A stretch of 64,000 nt of DNA from Curvibacter sp. AEP1-3 (GTDB taxonomy: Bacteria; Pseudomonadota; Gammaproteobacteria; Burkholderiales; Burkholderiaceae_C), in the NCBI RefSeq assembly GCF_002163715.1, contig NZ_CP015698.1, positions 4,303,401 to 4,367,400 of the forward strand, in the 5' to 3' direction. Positions 1 to 9,819 of this stretch are shown here, piece after piece; position 1 is the stretch's first letter; each line of letters begins with the position of its first letter. The translations under genes and the position numbers were made by a program. The notes under the pieces are model-generated. The model saw only the letters and a program-made list of their open reading frames with translations. It was not told the origin of the DNA and made no database searches.

Positions 1-637
1 GCCGGACAGGGCAGCCGCGCGGCGTGCGCTGGGTCTCTCTGATGCCGACGAGGTGGTAGCCATCCTGCCGGGCAGTCGCCAGTCAGAAATCCGTCACTTG
101 GCTTTCAGGTTCTTTAGGGCTGCGGCGCTTATCCAGTCTACGCGACCTGCTATCAAATTCGTAGTTCCTGCCGTGCCGGGACTGTTGCCCGAAATCGAGG
201 CGATTGCACAGCGCAGTGGTATGGCCGGGCGCTTGCAGCTGCTGACAGGCCAGTCCCATACTGCTTTGGCCGCTTGTGACGTCACCCTGATCGCCAGCGG
301 CACTGCCACCCTGGAGGCCGCCCTGTTCAAGCGCCCCATGGTGATCGGGTACCACATGTCTTGGTTATCGTGGCAGATCATGCGTCGCAAGCGCTTGCAG
401 CCGTGGGTAGGCTTGCCCAATATCTTGTGCCGTGACTTTGTGGTACCTGAGCTGCTGCAGGACGCGGCCACACCGCAAGCACTCGCGGCCGGTGTTTTGC
501 AATGGTTGGATGCGGCGCGTCAAGAGCCTGCGAGAATAGCCACTCTCGAATCCACCTTCCGCGCGCTGCACACCGAGTTGCTGCGCGACACCGCCTCCCT
601 TGCCACCGATGCCATTGAAAAAGTCCTCCAAAGCTAA
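1..637 (+). CDS. lpxB: Lipid-A-disaccharide synthase, 3' part
   Basis: The reading frame is open from base 2 and the 5' end lies outside the window, so only the C-terminal ~211 residues are present. LpxB is the GT19 glycosyltransferase that condenses UDP-2,3-diacylglucosamine with lipid X at the inner membrane during lipid A synthesis. Recognisable family segments are LPGSRQSEI near the visible start, the [10 protein letters not shown] donor-site segment, YHMSW and VGLPNILC. The end overlaps the proposed rnhB start by 29 bases, the usual lpxB-rnhB order of betaproteobacteria. The stretch around 149-164 (gctatcaaattcgtag) weakly resembles the dispersed repeat described below. Confidence 0.95.
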   Translation, partial: PDRAAARRALGLSDADEVVAILPGSRQSEIRHLAFRFFRAAALIQSTRPAIKFVVPAVPGLLPEIEAIAQRSGMAGRLQLLTGQSHTALAACDVTLIASGTATLEAALFKRPMVIGYHMSWLSWQIMRRKRLQPWVGLPNILCRDFVVPELLQDAATPQALAAGVLQWLDAARQEPARIATLESTFRALHTELLRDTASLATDAIEKVLQS

Positions 638-1247
638 AAGCACCGTCGCTGCCAAGGTGCAGCAAGTGGCCTTCAGCTGGGACATTCCGGGACTGGTAGC
701 CGGAGTGGATGAGGCCGGTCGCGGCCCCTTGGCCGGGCCGGTAGTGGCTGCTGCTGTCATTCTGGATGATCTGCGCCCGATTGCGGGATTGAACGACTCC
801 AAGAAGCTCAGCGCTGCGCGCCGAGAAAAGCTCTTTGACGAAATCCGCGCCAAAGCCCTGTGCTGCTCCATCGCACAGGCCAGTGTGGAAGAGATCGACG
901 AGATCAACATCCTGCAAGCTACGCTGCTCGCCATGCGTCGCGCGGTAGAAGGTCTGCGCCTCAAGCCGGCCAAGGTGCTGGTCGATGGCAACCGCCTGCC
1001 GGTACTGGATGTGTTGGCTGAAGCCATCGTCAAGGGCGATGCCACGGTGCCCGCCATTTCTGCTGCCTCCATCCTCGCCAAGGTCACCCGCGACCGTTGG
1101 TGCGCCGAGTTGGACGCTCGATACCCCCAATACGGCTTTGCCACCCACAAGGGCTATGGCACTGCCGAACACCTGGCCGCCTTGCAGACCCACGGTGCCT
1201 GCCCTGAGCATCGCAAAACTTTTGCGCCGGTGACCCGCGTGCTCTAA
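609..1247 (+). CDS. rnhB: Ribonuclease HII
   Basis: About 212 residues. RNase HII cleaves the RNA strand of RNA-DNA hybrids and removes single misincorporated ribonucleotides. The N-terminal [14 protein letters not shown] carries the first catalytic Asp-Glu pair; [17 protein letters not shown] and [11 protein letters not shown] follow in family order. ATG 609 ([10 protein letters not shown]) is chosen over an in-frame TTG at 600. The start lies inside lpxB, suggesting translational coupling. The product ends 7 bases before the next gene. Confidence 0.95.
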   Translation: MPLKKSSKAKSTVAAKVQQVAFSWDIPGLVAGVDEAGRGPLAGPVVAAAVILDDLRPIAGLNDSKKLSAARREKLFDEIRAKALCCSIAQASVEEIDEINILQATLLAMRRAVEGLRLKPAKVLVDGNRLPVLDVLAEAIVKGDATVPAISAASILAKVTRDRWCAELDARYPQYGFATHKGYGTAEHLAALQTHGACPEHRKTFAPVTRVL

Positions 1248-1254
1248 AGCCTTT

Positions 1255-2025
1255 ATGTCCGAACCCATCCTCATCAGCTCCCGCGAGAACGCGCTCCTCA
1301 AAGAGCTGCGCAAGCTCAGCAACGACAACACCGCGTACCGCAAGGCGGGGCGCTTCTGGATTGAGGGTGACCACTTGTGCAGTGCCGCACTGGCGCGGGG
1401 CGTGGTCCCATCAGTGCTGGCGGTTTCTGAGTCTTTCTGGCCTGCAGCGCCCGTGGAGTATGCGCGAGCAGCTATTAAAACAGTAGTGATTCCGGATGCC
1501 TTGTTTCGCGAAATCAGTGGGCTGGAGTCGCCTGCCAAGGTCGGATTTGTGCTCGACCTGCCTGAGGCGGTAAGCATCGAACCCTTGGCCGCCACCGTCA
1601 TTCTCGACCGGGTGCAGGATGCCGGGAACGTGGGGTCCATACTGCGCAGTGCCGGGGCGTTCGGTTTTCGTCAGGTGCTCGCGCTCAAAGGTTCGGCCGC
1701 GCTTTGGAGCCCCAAGGTATTGAGGGCCGGCATGGGCGCGCACTTTGGCCTTCGATTGATCGAGGGGCTGGAGCTGCAAGATCTGGATCCATTGAAAGTC
1801 CCTATGGTGGTAACCAGCTCGCACCAAGGCGATCTGGTGCAAAAACTGGAATTGCCTCACCCCTGTGCTTGGGCCATGGGGCACGAAGGGCAGGGCGTCT
1901 CCGAGGCGCTCATGGCCAAAGCCTCGGTTTTCGCGCGCATAGGCCAGCCGGGCGGGGAAGAGTCCCTCAATGTGGCAGCGGCAGCGGCCATTTGCTTGCA
2001 TGCCAGCAGCTTGAAGCTTGCCTGA
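1255..2025 (+). CDS. TrmH/SpoU family RNA 2'-O-methyltransferase
   Basis: 256 residues. The SPOUT methyltransferase C-terminal domain shows the three class motifs: VILDRVQDAGNVGSILRSAG, AMGHEGQGVS and the end segment GEESLNVAAAAAICL. The N-terminal ~100 residues match the substrate-binding domain that accompanies this fold. It should transfer a methyl group from SAM to a ribose in rRNA or tRNA; the exact nucleotide cannot be told. Residues 67-78 (VEYARAAIKTVV) are encoded by a copy of the dispersed repeat, sitting between the substrate and catalytic domains where relatives vary. Confidence 0.88.
   Translation: MSEPILISSRENALLKELRKLSNDNTAYRKAGRFWIEGDHLCSAALARGVVPSVLAVSESFWPAAPVEYARAAIKTVVIPDALFREISGLESPAKVGFVLDLPEAVSIEPLAATVILDRVQDAGNVGSILRSAGAFGFRQVLALKGSAALWSPKVLRAGMGAHFGLRLIEGLELQDLDPLKVPMVVTSSHQGDLVQKLELPHPCAWAMGHEGQGVSEALMAKASVFARIGQPGGEESLNVAAAAAICLHASSLKLA
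1446..1493 (+). repeat. Dispersed palindromic repeat, in-frame copy in the methyltransferase gene
   Basis: The core agcgcccgtggagtatgc continues into gcgagcagctattaaaac and matches the copy in addA (46163-46220) at nearly every base through gcgcgagcagct. It is translated as VEYARAAIKTVV (1453-1488). Judged by direct comparison of copies in this window only. Confidence 0.7.
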
Positions 2026-2027
2026 AA

Positions 2028-2056
2028 CTGAATTCGGGTTTGCCCTCGGCTATAAT
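2028..2056 (+). promoter_or_regulatory. Likely carA promoter with perfect -10
   Basis: A perfect TATAAT lies at 2051-2056, just after the methyltransferase stop; the -35 at 17-bp spacing (ctgaat) is poor. Transcription from here would give a ~145-base leader before the carA GTG. The leader starts with cagagg, complementary to cctctg about 30 bases on, so a small leader hairpin is possible. Regulation by pyrimidine or arginine is not demonstrated by the sequence. Confidence 0.5.
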
Positions 2057-2206
2057 CAGAGGCTTTCCAGAAAACAGCCGTCCCAAGCGCACCTCTGCAC
2101 ATTCCCTCGTAAAAAGCATCCGCCAGGAGTCACATCCCGCGCGGCACCCGCCAAGAGCCTGTCTTGAGCGCGTTTGGGCGTACCCGTAAAACATTCGGAG
2201 AAACCA

Positions 2207-3376
2207 GTGCTTTTGTCTCTCAAGGGAACCACCCCACCCGCCATCCTGGCGCTCGCAGACGGCACGGTCTACATTGGCAATTCCATTGGAGCCGCAGGCT
2301 CTACCGTCGGTGAAGTCGTGTTCAACACCTCCATGACCGGCTACCAGGAGATCCTCACCGATCCCAGCTATTGCCAGCAGATCGTCACCCTGACTTACCC
2401 CCATATCGGCAACTACGGTATCAACCCCGAAGACGTGGAGTCCAACAAGGTCCACGCCGCCGGCTTGATCATCAAGGACCTGCCCTTGGTGGCCAGCAAC
2501 TTCCGCAAGACCCAGACGCTGACCGAGTACCTGGTCGCTGAAGGCACCGTGGCGATTGCCAACATCGACACCCGCCAGCTGACCCGCCAGCTGCGCACGC
2601 AAGGCGCGCAAAACGGCTGCATCATGGCATTGGCTGCCGGCGAAACGGTGACCAAGGAAGCCATTGAAAAAGCCGTGACTGCCGCCAAAGGCGCGCCCAG
2701 CATGGCGGGCTTGGATTTGGCCAAGGTGGTTTCCAGCGCCAGCAGCTATGCGTGGACGGAGGCTGAATGGACCCTGGGCCAAGGCTACGGCCAGCAAACC
2801 GCCCCCAAATTCCATGTCGTAGCCTATGACTTCGGTGTGAAGAAAAACATTCTGCGCATGTTGGCCGAGCGCGGCTGCAAGGTGACGGTGGTACCTGCTC
2901 AGACCTCCGCTGCCGAGGTGCTCAAGCTCAACCCGAACGGCATCTTCCTTTCCAACGGCCCCGGTGACCCGGAGCCTTGCGATTACGCGATTGCTGCGGC
3001 CAAAGAACTGATCGAGACCGGCACCCCCACGTTTGGCATTTGCCTGGGTCACCAGATCATGGCGCTGGCCAGCGGTGCCAAGACCTTCAAGATGAAGTTC
3101 GGCCACCACGGTGCCAACCATCCGGTCAAAGACCTGGACAGCGGCCGCGTGTCCATCACCAGCCAGAACCATGGCTTTGCGGTGGATGAGAAGTCCCTGC
3201 CTGCCAACCTGCGCCCCACGCACGTCAGCTTGTTTGACGGCACCTTGCAGGGTCTGGAGCGCACTGACAAGCCGGCTTTCTGCTTCCAGGGGCACCCTGA
3301 AGCATCGCCGGGTCCGCACGACATCGGCTACCTGTTTGACCGCTTCATCACAGAGATGGAAAAGAAAGCAGGCTGA
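2207..3376 (+). CDS. carA: Carbamoyl phosphate synthase, small (glutaminase) subunit
   Basis: 389 residues. CarA hydrolyses glutamine and passes ammonia to CarB for carbamoyl phosphate, the precursor of arginine and pyrimidines. The N-terminal domain ([17 protein letters not shown]) is followed by a class I glutamine amidotransferase domain with nucleophile Cys279 in GICLGHQ and the His363/Glu365 pair in GHPEA. The start chosen is GTG 2207, because GGAG at 2197-2200 is well spaced and the product then begins (M)LLSLKG as in relatives; an upstream in-frame extension to 2174 has no such support. A LysE-type exporter gene separates it from carB. Confidence 0.96.
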   Translation: MLLSLKGTTPPAILALADGTVYIGNSIGAAGSTVGEVVFNTSMTGYQEILTDPSYCQQIVTLTYPHIGNYGINPEDVESNKVHAAGLIIKDLPLVASNFRKTQTLTEYLVAEGTVAIANIDTRQLTRQLRTQGAQNGCIMALAAGETVTKEAIEKAVTAAKGAPSMAGLDLAKVVSSASSYAWTEAEWTLGQGYGQQTAPKFHVVAYDFGVKKNILRMLAERGCKVTVVPAQTSAAEVLKLNPNGIFLSNGPGDPEPCDYAIAAAKELIETGTPTFGICLGHQIMALASGAKTFKMKFGHHGANHPVKDLDSGRVSITSQNHGFAVDEKSLPANLRPTHVSLFDGTLQGLERTDKPAFCFQGHPEASPGPHDIGYLFDRFITEMEKKAG

Positions 3377-3381
3377 GCAGC

Positions 3382-4044
3382 ATGAGCTTTTACGGCGTCA
3401 CTGATCTCTGGACCTACGTGATAGGCGCTTTGGGCATCATTTTGTTGCCCGGCCCGAATTCATTGTTCGTCCTGTCAGTGGCTACCGTGCGCGGAGTCAA
3501 GGCCGGTTACCAGGGCGCCATGGGCGTGTTTGTAGGTGACACCATCTTGCTGCTACTCACTGCGCTGGGGGCAGCAGGTTTGTTGCGTACTTACCCCGCC
3601 TTGTTCATGGTAGTGAAGTACGCGGGTGCTGCCTACCTGACTTGGGTGGGTGTCAACCTCGTGATCGCAGCCATCCGCAAATGGCGTAGCGAGGCTCCGG
3701 TTGCGGCCGAAGCTGCCGTGGCAGAAGCCGCAAGCAACTTGCAACAGCCTTTCAAGCGAGCGCTGGTGATCAGCTTGCTGAACCCCAAGGCGATTCTGTT
3801 CCTGCTTTCCTTCTTCGTGCAGTTCATCGATCCCGGTTACGACACCCCGGCGGTGCCATTCCTGATTCTGAGCGCCATCATCATGGTGTTCAGTGCGTTG
3901 TATCTGTCTGCCCTGATTTTTGCAGGCGCCCGCCTGGCCCAAGGTTTCAGCCGTCGGAAGCGGCTGAGCGCCACCTTGTCCAGTGCTGTGGGTGGCCTGT
4001 TTGTCTGGTTCGGCGCCAAGTTGGCAACCGCCAGCCTGAACTGA
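3382..4044 (+). CDS. LysE/RhtB-family amino-acid exporter
   Basis: 220 residues, about six hydrophobic segments. The N-terminus GIILLPGPNSLFVLSVATVRGVKAGYQGAMGVFVGD is the signature of the LysE/RhtB translocators, inner-membrane proteins that export amino acids by proton antiport. It resembles the leucine/homoserine-type members, but the substrate cannot be assigned. The ATG is 6 bases after carA, and carB follows 51 bases on, so the gene is probably cotranscribed within a carA-exporter-carB unit. Export of an amino acid made with carbamoyl phosphate is a guess from position. Confidence 0.85.
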   Translation: MSFYGVTDLWTYVIGALGIILLPGPNSLFVLSVATVRGVKAGYQGAMGVFVGDTILLLLTALGAAGLLRTYPALFMVVKYAGAAYLTWVGVNLVIAAIRKWRSEAPVAAEAAVAEAASNLQQPFKRALVISLLNPKAILFLLSFFVQFIDPGYDTPAVPFLILSAIIMVFSALYLSALIFAGARLAQGFSRRKRLSATLSSAVGGLFVWFGAKLATASLN

Positions 4045-4095
4045 CCCCGATTGAATTGATTCAAGAGTAAAAAGCCCTAAAGCTAAGAGCCCACC

Positions 4096-7000
4096 ATGCC
4101 AAAACGTACCGACATCAAAAGCATTCTCATCATCGGCGCCGGCCCCATCATCATCGGGCAGGCCTGTGAGTTCGATTACTCCGGCGTGCAAGCATGCAAG
4201 GCGTTGCGTGAAGAGGGCTACAAGGTCATCCTGATCAACAGTAACCCTGCCACGATCATGACCGATCCTGCCACGGCCGATGTGACTTATATCGAGCCCA
4301 TCACCTGGCAGACCGTCGAGAAGATCATCGCCAAGGAAAAGCCTGACGCGATTTTGCCCACCATGGGCGGCCAGACCGCGTTGAACTGCGCGCTGGACCT
4401 GTGGCATCACGGCGTGTTGGACAAGTACAAGGTGGAGCTGATCGGCGCAACGCCTGAAGCCATCGACAAGGCGGAAGACCGCCTCAAGTTCAAGGACGCC
4501 ATGACCAAAATCGGTCTGGGTTCTGCGCGATCAGGTATTGCCCACAGCATGGAAGAAGCCTGGGCGGTGCAAAAGACGCTGGGCTTCCCTACCGTGATTC
4601 GCCCCAGCTTCACCTTGGGTGGTACCGGTGGCGGTATCGCCTACAACTCCGAAGAATTCGAAACCATCTGCAAGCGCGGCTTGGAGGCTTCGCCTACCAA
4701 CGAGCTGCTGATTGAAGAGTCTCTGCTCGGCTGGAAAGAGTACGAGATGGAAGTGGTGCGCGACAAGGCGGACAACTGCATCATCGTGTGCTCGATCGAA
4801 AACCTGGACCCCATGGGCGTGCACACCGGCGACTCCATTACCGTGGCACCCGCACAGACGCTGACCGACAAGGAATACCAGATTTTGCGCAACGCCTCTT
4901 TGGCGGTACTGCGCGAAATCGGTGTGGATACGGGTGGGTCGAACGTGCAGTTCTCCATCAACCCCAAAGACGGCCGCATGGTGGTGATCGAGATGAACCC
5001 GCGCGTGTCGCGTTCCTCCGCACTGGCCTCCAAGGCGACGGGTTTCCCAATTGCCAAGGTCGCGGCCAAGCTGGCGGTGGGCTTCACGCTGGACGAACTG
5101 CGCAACGACATTACCGGTGGTGCTACCCCCGCGTCGTTCGAGCCTTCCATCGACTATGTGGTCACCAAGATTCCGCGTTTTGCGTTCGAAAAATTCCCTG
5201 CGGCTGACAGCCGCTTGACTACCCAGATGAAGTCGGTGGGTGAGGTGATGGCCATGGGTCGTACCTTCCAGGAGTCTTTCCAGAAAGCCTTGCGCGGCCT
5301 GGAAGTGGGCGTGGACGGCATGAATGAGAAGACCCAGGACCGTGAAGTGCTAGAAAAAGAGTTGGGCGAACCCGGCCCAGAGCGCATCTGGTACGTGGGC
5401 GATGCCTTCGCCCAAGGTATGAGCGTGGACGAAGTGTTTGCGTTGACCAAAATCGACCCATGGTTCTTGGTGCAGATCGAGCAGATCGTGAAGCTGGAAC
5501 TCGAAATCGAACGTCTGCCCCAGCCCGCCAGCGGCTCTGCGCTAGACAAGATTGATGCGCCCACACTGCGTGCTCTGAAGCAAAAAGGCTTCTCGGACCG
5601 CCGCTTGGCCCGGCAATTCAAGACCACAGACAAGGCGGTACGCGAAAAGCGCCGTGCTTTGGGTGTGCGCCCCGTCTACAAGCGTGTGGATACTTGTGCC
5701 GCCGAGTTCGCGACCAACACGGCATACATGTACTCCACTTACGAGGCAGATGGCTCCGAGTGCGAAGCTGCGCCAACCGACAAGAAGAAGATCATGGTGC
5801 TGGGCGGTGGTCCCAACCGTATCGGCCAGGGTATCGAGTTTGACTACTGCTGCGTGCACGCTGCCTTGGCCATGCGCGAAGACGGTTACGAAACCATCAT
5901 GGTCAATTGCAACCCCGAAACCGTATCGACCGACTACGACACTTCTGACCGTCTGTACTTTGAACCCTTGACGCTCGAAGACGTGCTGGAAATCGTAGAC
6001 AAGGAAAAGCCGGTCGGCGTGATCGTGCAGTACGGTGGTCAGACGCCTTTGAAGTTGGCGCTGGACCTCGAAGCCAACGGAGTGCCCATCATCGGCACCA
6101 CACCCGACATGATCGACGCGGCCGAAGACCGTGAGCGCTTCCAGAAGCTGCTGCACGCACTCAATCTGCGTCAGCCACCCAATGCCACGGCCCGTACCGA
6201 AGCTGAGGCCCTGGAAAAGGCAGCTGCTCTGGGTTACCCGCTGGTCGTGCGCCCCAGCTATGTGCTGGGTGGCCGTGCGATGGAAATCGTGCACGAGCAG
6301 CGCGACCTGGAGCGCTACATGCGCGAAGCCGTGAAGGTGAGTAATGACAGCCCTGTGCTGCTGGACCGCTTCCTGAACGACGCTATTGAGTGCGATGTGG
6401 ATTGCATCCGCGATGCGACCGGCGACACCTTTATCGGTGGCGTGATGGAACACATCGAGCAAGCCGGTGTGCACAGCGGCGACTCCGCGTGCTCCTTGCC
6501 GCCCTACAGCCTGCATGCAGATACCGTGACCGAGATCAAGCGCCAGACCAAAGCCATGGCCGGTGCCCTGAACGTGGTTGGTTTGATGAACGTGCAGTTC
6601 GCTATCCAGAACGTGGACGGCAAAGATGTGATTTACGTGCTGGAAGTGAACCCCCGCGCCAGTCGTACCGTGCCATTTGTCTCCAAGGCCACGGGCATCC
6701 AATTGGCCAAGGTGGCTGCACGTTGCATGGCCGGCCAGTCCTTGGCGAGCCAGGGTATCAGCAAAGAAGTGACTCCGCCGTACTTCAGCGTGAAAGAAGC
6801 CGTGTTCCCCTTCGTCAAGTTCCCCGGTGTGGACACCATCCTCGGACCTGAGATGAAGTCCACCGGCGAGGTGATGGGTGTGGGCAAGACCTTTGGCGAA
6901 GCCTTTGTGAAGAGCCAGTTGGGCGCGGGCGCCAAGTTACCTCGCGGTGGTAAGGCTTTCATCTCGGTGAAGCAGACTGACAAGCCCCGCGCTGTGGAAG

Positions 7001-7350
7001 TTGCTCGCAAGCTGGTGTCCCTGGGCTTTGAAGTGGTGGCCACAAAGGGAACTGCGGCGGCCATCAACGCTGCTGGTGTGACCTGCGGTGTGGTCAACAA
7101 AGTGACCGAAGGCCGCCCACACATTGTGGACATGATCAAGAACGAAGAAATTTCCATGGTGGTGAACACCGTGGAAGAGCGCCGCAATGCGATTGCGGAC
7201 TCGCGTTTGATCCGTACCTCCGCCTTGCTGGCCCGTGTGACTACCTACACCACCATTGCAGGTGCTGAGGCTGCCGTAGAGGGCATGAAGTATCTGGATA
7301 GCTTGGGCGTAATCTCTGTGCAGGAGATGCACGCAGAACTCACTGCTTAA
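4096..7350 (+). CDS. carB: Carbamoyl phosphate synthase, large subunit
   Basis: 1084 residues, full length. Two homologous ATP-grasp halves are evident: the first begins [22 protein letters not shown], the second [20 protein letters not shown]. The first half phosphorylates bicarbonate, the second carbamate; the C-terminal ~130 residues form the MGS-like allosteric domain ([16 protein letters not shown]), where UMP and ornithine act in enteric enzymes. Metal-site segments ([20 protein letters not shown] and [20 protein letters not shown]) are intact in both halves. The gene follows carA and the exporter gene on the same strand. Confidence 0.98.
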   Translation: MPKRTDIKSILIIGAGPIIIGQACEFDYSGVQACKALREEGYKVILINSNPATIMTDPATADVTYIEPITWQTVEKIIAKEKPDAILPTMGGQTALNCALDLWHHGVLDKYKVELIGATPEAIDKAEDRLKFKDAMTKIGLGSARSGIAHSMEEAWAVQKTLGFPTVIRPSFTLGGTGGGIAYNSEEFETICKRGLEASPTNELLIEESLLGWKEYEMEVVRDKADNCIIVCSIENLDPMGVHTGDSITVAPAQTLTDKEYQILRNASLAVLREIGVDTGGSNVQFSINPKDGRMVVIEMNPRVSRSSALASKATGFPIAKVAAKLAVGFTLDELRNDITGGATPASFEPSIDYVVTKIPRFAFEKFPAADSRLTTQMKSVGEVMAMGRTFQESFQKALRGLEVGVDGMNEKTQDREVLEKELGEPGPERIWYVGDAFAQGMSVDEVFALTKIDPWFLVQIEQIVKLELEIERLPQPASGSALDKIDAPTLRALKQKGFSDRRLARQFKTTDKAVREKRRALGVRPVYKRVDTCAAEFATNTAYMYSTYEADGSECEAAPTDKKKIMVLGGGPNRIGQGIEFDYCCVHAALAMREDGYETIMVNCNPETVSTDYDTSDRLYFEPLTLEDVLEIVDKEKPVGVIVQYGGQTPLKLALDLEANGVPIIGTTPDMIDAAEDRERFQKLLHALNLRQPPNATARTEAEALEKAAALGYPLVVRPSYVLGGRAMEIVHEQRDLERYMREAVKVSNDSPVLLDRFLNDAIECDVDCIRDATGDTFIGGVMEHIEQAGVHSGDSACSLPPYSLHADTVTEIKRQTKAMAGALNVVGLMNVQFAIQNVDGKDVIYVLEVNPRASRTVPFVSKATGIQLAKVAARCMAGQSLASQGISKEVTPPYFSVKEAVFPFVKFPGVDTILGPEMKSTGEVMGVGKTFGEAFVKSQLGAGAKLPRGGKAFISVKQTDKPRAVEVARKLVSLGFEVVATKGTAAAINAAGVTCGVVNKVTEGRPHIVDMIKNEEISMVVNTVEERRNAIADSRLIRTSALLARVTTYTTIAGAEAAVEGMKYLDSLGVISVQEMHAELTA

Positions 7351-7392
7351 ACTTTTCAGGTTTTACCGCCGGGTCGTCCCAAAGTAAATCGC

Positions 7393-7443
7393 GGCCCCCT
7401 CGGTGGGGCAGCGCAGCCAACGAAGTGGCAAGCGTGGGGGGCC
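7393..7443. repeat. GC-rich inverted repeat between carB and greA
   Basis: Arms ggccccc (7393-7399) and gggggcc (7437-7443) flank a loop of ~37 bases that itself contains ggtggggcagcg. No T-run follows, so it is not a convincing intrinsic terminator. The rest of the 196-base gap holds a possible greA -10 (cataat, 7454-7459) and no other clear signal. Confidence 0.4.
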
Positions 7444-7546
7444 AATTACTTGGCATAATCGAGGCCAACCGCATAGGACAGTGCCGCGCGCAAGCGCCGC
7501 ACTGTCCTTGTACTTTGAGGCTCCATAAAACCTGGCTAGAGACACC

Positions 7547-8023
7547 ATGGCAACCTATCCCATTACCAAGCGCGGCGCTGAAATGCTCAAGGCCGAGCTA
7601 CACAAACTCAAGACCGTAGAGCGTCCCTCGGTAATCCAGGCGATTGCCGAAGCCCGTGCGCAGGGCGACCTGAGTGAAAACGCGGACTATGATGCCGCCA
7701 AAGAGCGCCAAGGCTTTATTGAAGGCCGCATTCAGGAGGTCGAAGGCAAATTGTCTGCCGCCCAAGTGATCGATCCGTCCACCATCCAGGCCGACGGACG
7801 TGTGGTGTTCGGTGCCACGGTCGAGCTGGAAGACGAAGACAGTGGCCAGCAGGTCAAGTACCAGATCGTCGGGGAAGACGAGGCGGATCTGAAGCAAGGT
7901 CTGATTAACATCAGCAGTCCGATTGCCCGAGCCCTCATCGGCAAAGAAGTTGGCGATACCGCCGTCGTGCAAGCCCCCGGTGGCGAGCGCGCCTACGAGG
8001 TCGTTGCGGTTCACTACATCTGA
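7547..8023 (+). CDS. greA: Transcription elongation factor GreA
   Basis: 158 residues, the normal size. GreA enters the RNA polymerase secondary channel and stimulates cleavage of backtracked transcripts. The N-terminal coiled coil carries the conserved acidic tip ([15 protein letters not shown]), and the C-terminal FKBP-like domain includes [23 protein letters not shown] 7547 begins [18 protein letters not shown], typical for the family. The stop overlaps the start of the next gene (TGATG). Confidence 0.97.
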   Translation: MATYPITKRGAEMLKAELHKLKTVERPSVIQAIAEARAQGDLSENADYDAAKERQGFIEGRIQEVEGKLSAAQVIDPSTIQADGRVVFGATVELEDEDSGQQVKYQIVGEDEADLKQGLINISSPIARALIGKEVGDTAVVQAPGGERAYEVVAVHYI

Positions 8024-8463
8024 TGCGGCAACTCCCGGTCTGGTTAGCGGCAGCGTGGGCCATGAGCCTGACGATGCTGGGTTTTATGGTGGTGCCCATG
8101 TTGTTTGTGCACCTGCCTCCCCCGGCCATGGCCGGCCAGATGGCGGCCAAACTCTTCAGTGCCCAGACTTGGATTTCAGTGGCTTGCGGTGCCATGCTTC
8201 TGATGACTTTCAGGTCAAATCGCCTGTTGGTGCCCGTGGAATCTGCGCGGGCAGCTACACTTTTTGTAGTGGGTGGAGTTTTGCTGGCCTTGTTGGTGGA
8301 GCTGGCAGTGGCACCCCGCATCGTTGCCCGAGAAAACTTGGCCTTGTGGCACCGCTTGGGTAGCGTGATGTACTTCGCGCAGTGGGTGTGCGCGCTGGTG
8401 GTGTTCAAGAAAATGATCAGTGCACTCTTGCCTGCGAATGCCGGGAGCGACGTTCAGGCATAA
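8023..8463 (+). CDS. DUF4149-type integral membrane protein
   Basis: 146 residues with about four hydrophobic helices. The pattern (WLAAAWAMSLTMLGFMVVPMLF near the start, LWHRLGSVMYFAQWV near the end) fits the DUF4149 family, often next to greA and yhbY in betaproteobacteria; function unknown. The start overlaps the greA stop by one base, so the two are probably cotranslated. Residues 72-83 (VESARAATLFVV) come from a copy of the dispersed repeat. Confidence 0.75.
   Translation: MRQLPVWLAAAWAMSLTMLGFMVVPMLFVHLPPPAMAGQMAAKLFSAQTWISVACGAMLLMTFRSNRLLVPVESARAATLFVVGGVLLALLVELAVAPRIVARENLALWHRLGSVMYFAQWVCALVVFKKMISALLPANAGSDVQA
8230..8272 (+). repeat. Dispersed palindromic repeat, in-frame copy in the DUF4149 gene
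   Basis: The core gtgcccgtggaatctgcg followed by cgggcagctacactttttg aligns with the copies at 1446, 17148 and 46163. It is translated in the same frame as those, giving VESARAATLFVV (8236-8271). Confidence 0.68.
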
Positions 8464-8466
8464 AAA

Positions 8467-8489
8467 AACCGGAGCTTTGGGCTCCGGTT
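8467..8489. terminator. Bidirectional hairpin between convergent genes
   Basis: Arms aaccggagc (8467-8475) and gctccggtt (8481-8489) with a 5-base loop, between the DUF4149 gene (+) and yhbY (-). On the minus strand the hairpin is followed by a run of T (complement of a62-a68), so it best terminates yhbY. Confidence 0.7.
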
Positions 8490-8508
8490 ATCAGTAGAAA
8501 AATCCGTA

Positions 8509-8982
8509 TCAGGTCTGGCTGCGTTTCTTGACGCTGGTCTTCGGCTTCGGCTTGGCGCGCTTGATGTTGCCGCCGGGTGTGAGGCGCTGGTTACCCAGTA
8601 CGCGCAGTGTCTTGACTTCGGGGCGGGTGCCTGGGCGGCCGAACTTCAAGACCTTGAAGTCACGAGGGCCGGGCATGCGGTCTTCGTCAACCGCTTTTTC
8701 CTTGGCCGGCTTGGGGCGCCAGAGCACCAGCAGTTTGCCGATGTGCTGGATGGGCGCAGCATTGAGTTCTTCCGCCAGGGTTTTGAACATCTCGTCGCGG
8801 GCAGTGCGGTCATCAGAAAACACGCGGACTTTGATCAGTCCGTGGGCGTTCAGGGCAGCGTCGATTTCTTTTTTTACGTTGGCAGTCAGGCCATCGCCAC
8901 CGACCAGAACCACGGGGTCCAGGTGGTGGGCTTCAGCGCGATGTTCTTTGCGCTGAGCGGGTGTCAATTGGATTTGAGGCAT
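8509..8982 (-). CDS. yhbY: YhbY-family (CRM domain) RNA-binding protein
   Basis: 157 residues from ATG 8982. The first ~95 residues match the YhbY/CRM fold ([47 protein letters not shown]), which binds rRNA and associates with pre-50S ribosomes in E. coli. The protein is longer than the ~97-residue E. coli form because of a basic C-terminal tail rich in Lys/Arg ([17 protein letters not shown]). It is divergent from rlmE with 18 bases between starts, a common arrangement linking two ribosome-assembly functions. Confidence 0.9.
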   Translation of the reverse strand: MPQIQLTPAQRKEHRAEAHHLDPVVLVGGDGLTANVKKEIDAALNAHGLIKVRVFSDDRTARDEMFKTLAEELNAAPIQHIGKLLVLWRPKPAKEKAVDEDRMPGPRDFKVLKFGRPGTRPEVKTLRVLGNQRLTPGGNIKRAKPKPKTSVKKRSQT

Positions 8983-9000
8983 GTGGGTATTATCAACGCA

Positions 9001-9687
9001 ATGAAAACGCAGAGCAAAAGTAACAAGCCCGATAACAAGGCGGGCAACAAAAAGGTCAATAAGGCATGGTTGCACGACCATATCAATGACCCTTACGTCA
9101 AGCTCGCAAACAAAGAGGGATATCGCGCCCGCGCAGCCTACAAACTCAAGGAAATTGACGAAGCCCTGCACCTGGTCAAGCCGGGGCAGTTGGTGGTGGA
9201 CTTGGGGTGCACGCCCGGTGCCTGGAGCCAGTACCTGCGCCGCCGCATGTCACCCCAAGGGGCGGCGGTCGGTGAAATGAACGGCACCATCATCGGCCTG
9301 GATTTGCTCCCGATGGAGCCCATTGAGGGGGTGACCTTTATCCAGGGTGACTTCCGGGAAGCCGAAACCTTGGCGAAGCTTGAGGCAGCCCTGGGCGGGC
9401 AGAAGGCGGATCTGGTGGTGTCGGATATGGCGCCTAACCTCTCAGGTATTTCGTCGGCTGATGCCGCCCGGGTGGAATACCTGGTTGAGCTGGCTATTGA
9501 ATTTGCCCAGAACCACATGAAGCCCCAAGGGGCTTTGGTCGCCAAGGTGTTTCATGGCGGCAGTTACAACGAGGTGGTGCAGCGTTTCAAGCAGGCGTTT
9601 GTCACGGTCAAGCCGCTCAAACCCAAAGCCTCGCGCGACCGTTCGTCAGAAACCTTTCTCATCGGGCTGGGTCTCAAGGGTTTTTGA
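9001..9687 (+). CDS. rlmE: 23S rRNA 2'-O-ribose U2552 methyltransferase (FtsJ)
   Basis: 228 residues. RlmE uses SAM to methylate the A-loop of 23S rRNA late in 50S assembly. Family segments are [14 protein letters not shown], the SAM motif [34 protein letters not shown] and [16 protein letters not shown] 9001 is chosen because the divergent yhbY start is at 8982 and the product starts [13 protein letters not shown], a basic head common in this group. ftsH follows 132 bases on. Confidence 0.95.
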   Translation: MKTQSKSNKPDNKAGNKKVNKAWLHDHINDPYVKLANKEGYRARAAYKLKEIDEALHLVKPGQLVVDLGCTPGAWSQYLRRRMSPQGAAVGEMNGTIIGLDLLPMEPIEGVTFIQGDFREAETLAKLEAALGGQKADLVVSDMAPNLSGISSADAARVEYLVELAIEFAQNHMKPQGALVAKVFHGGSYNEVVQRFKQAFVTVKPLKPKASRDRSSETFLIGLGLKGF

Positions 9688-9819
9688 GCCTGGGTTGACT
9701 AAACCCATGCAGTTTCTATGGCCGCGATAGCGTAAAAAACGGTGCCGCTTGCTTGAAAGGCCTAAAATGGGTCCCATGTACGCGGAGCACGGGCCTTCGC
9801 GTCCTTATTGGAGCTTCGC

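Noticed and set aside
1967..3319. 450-codon open frame on the minus strand opposite carA
   Set aside because: It lies wholly opposite a clear gene, has His/Gly/Arg-rich text without a domain and no ribosome site; typical shadow in high-GC DNA.
4045..4095. taaaaagccctaaagctaag before carB as a possible repeat remnant
   Set aside because: Only the A-run and a few bases agree with the left arm; too weak to call.
8743..9000. 86-codon upstream extension of rlmE
   Set aside because: It would overlap most of the divergent yhbY gene and has no homology; ATG 9001 fits the family start.
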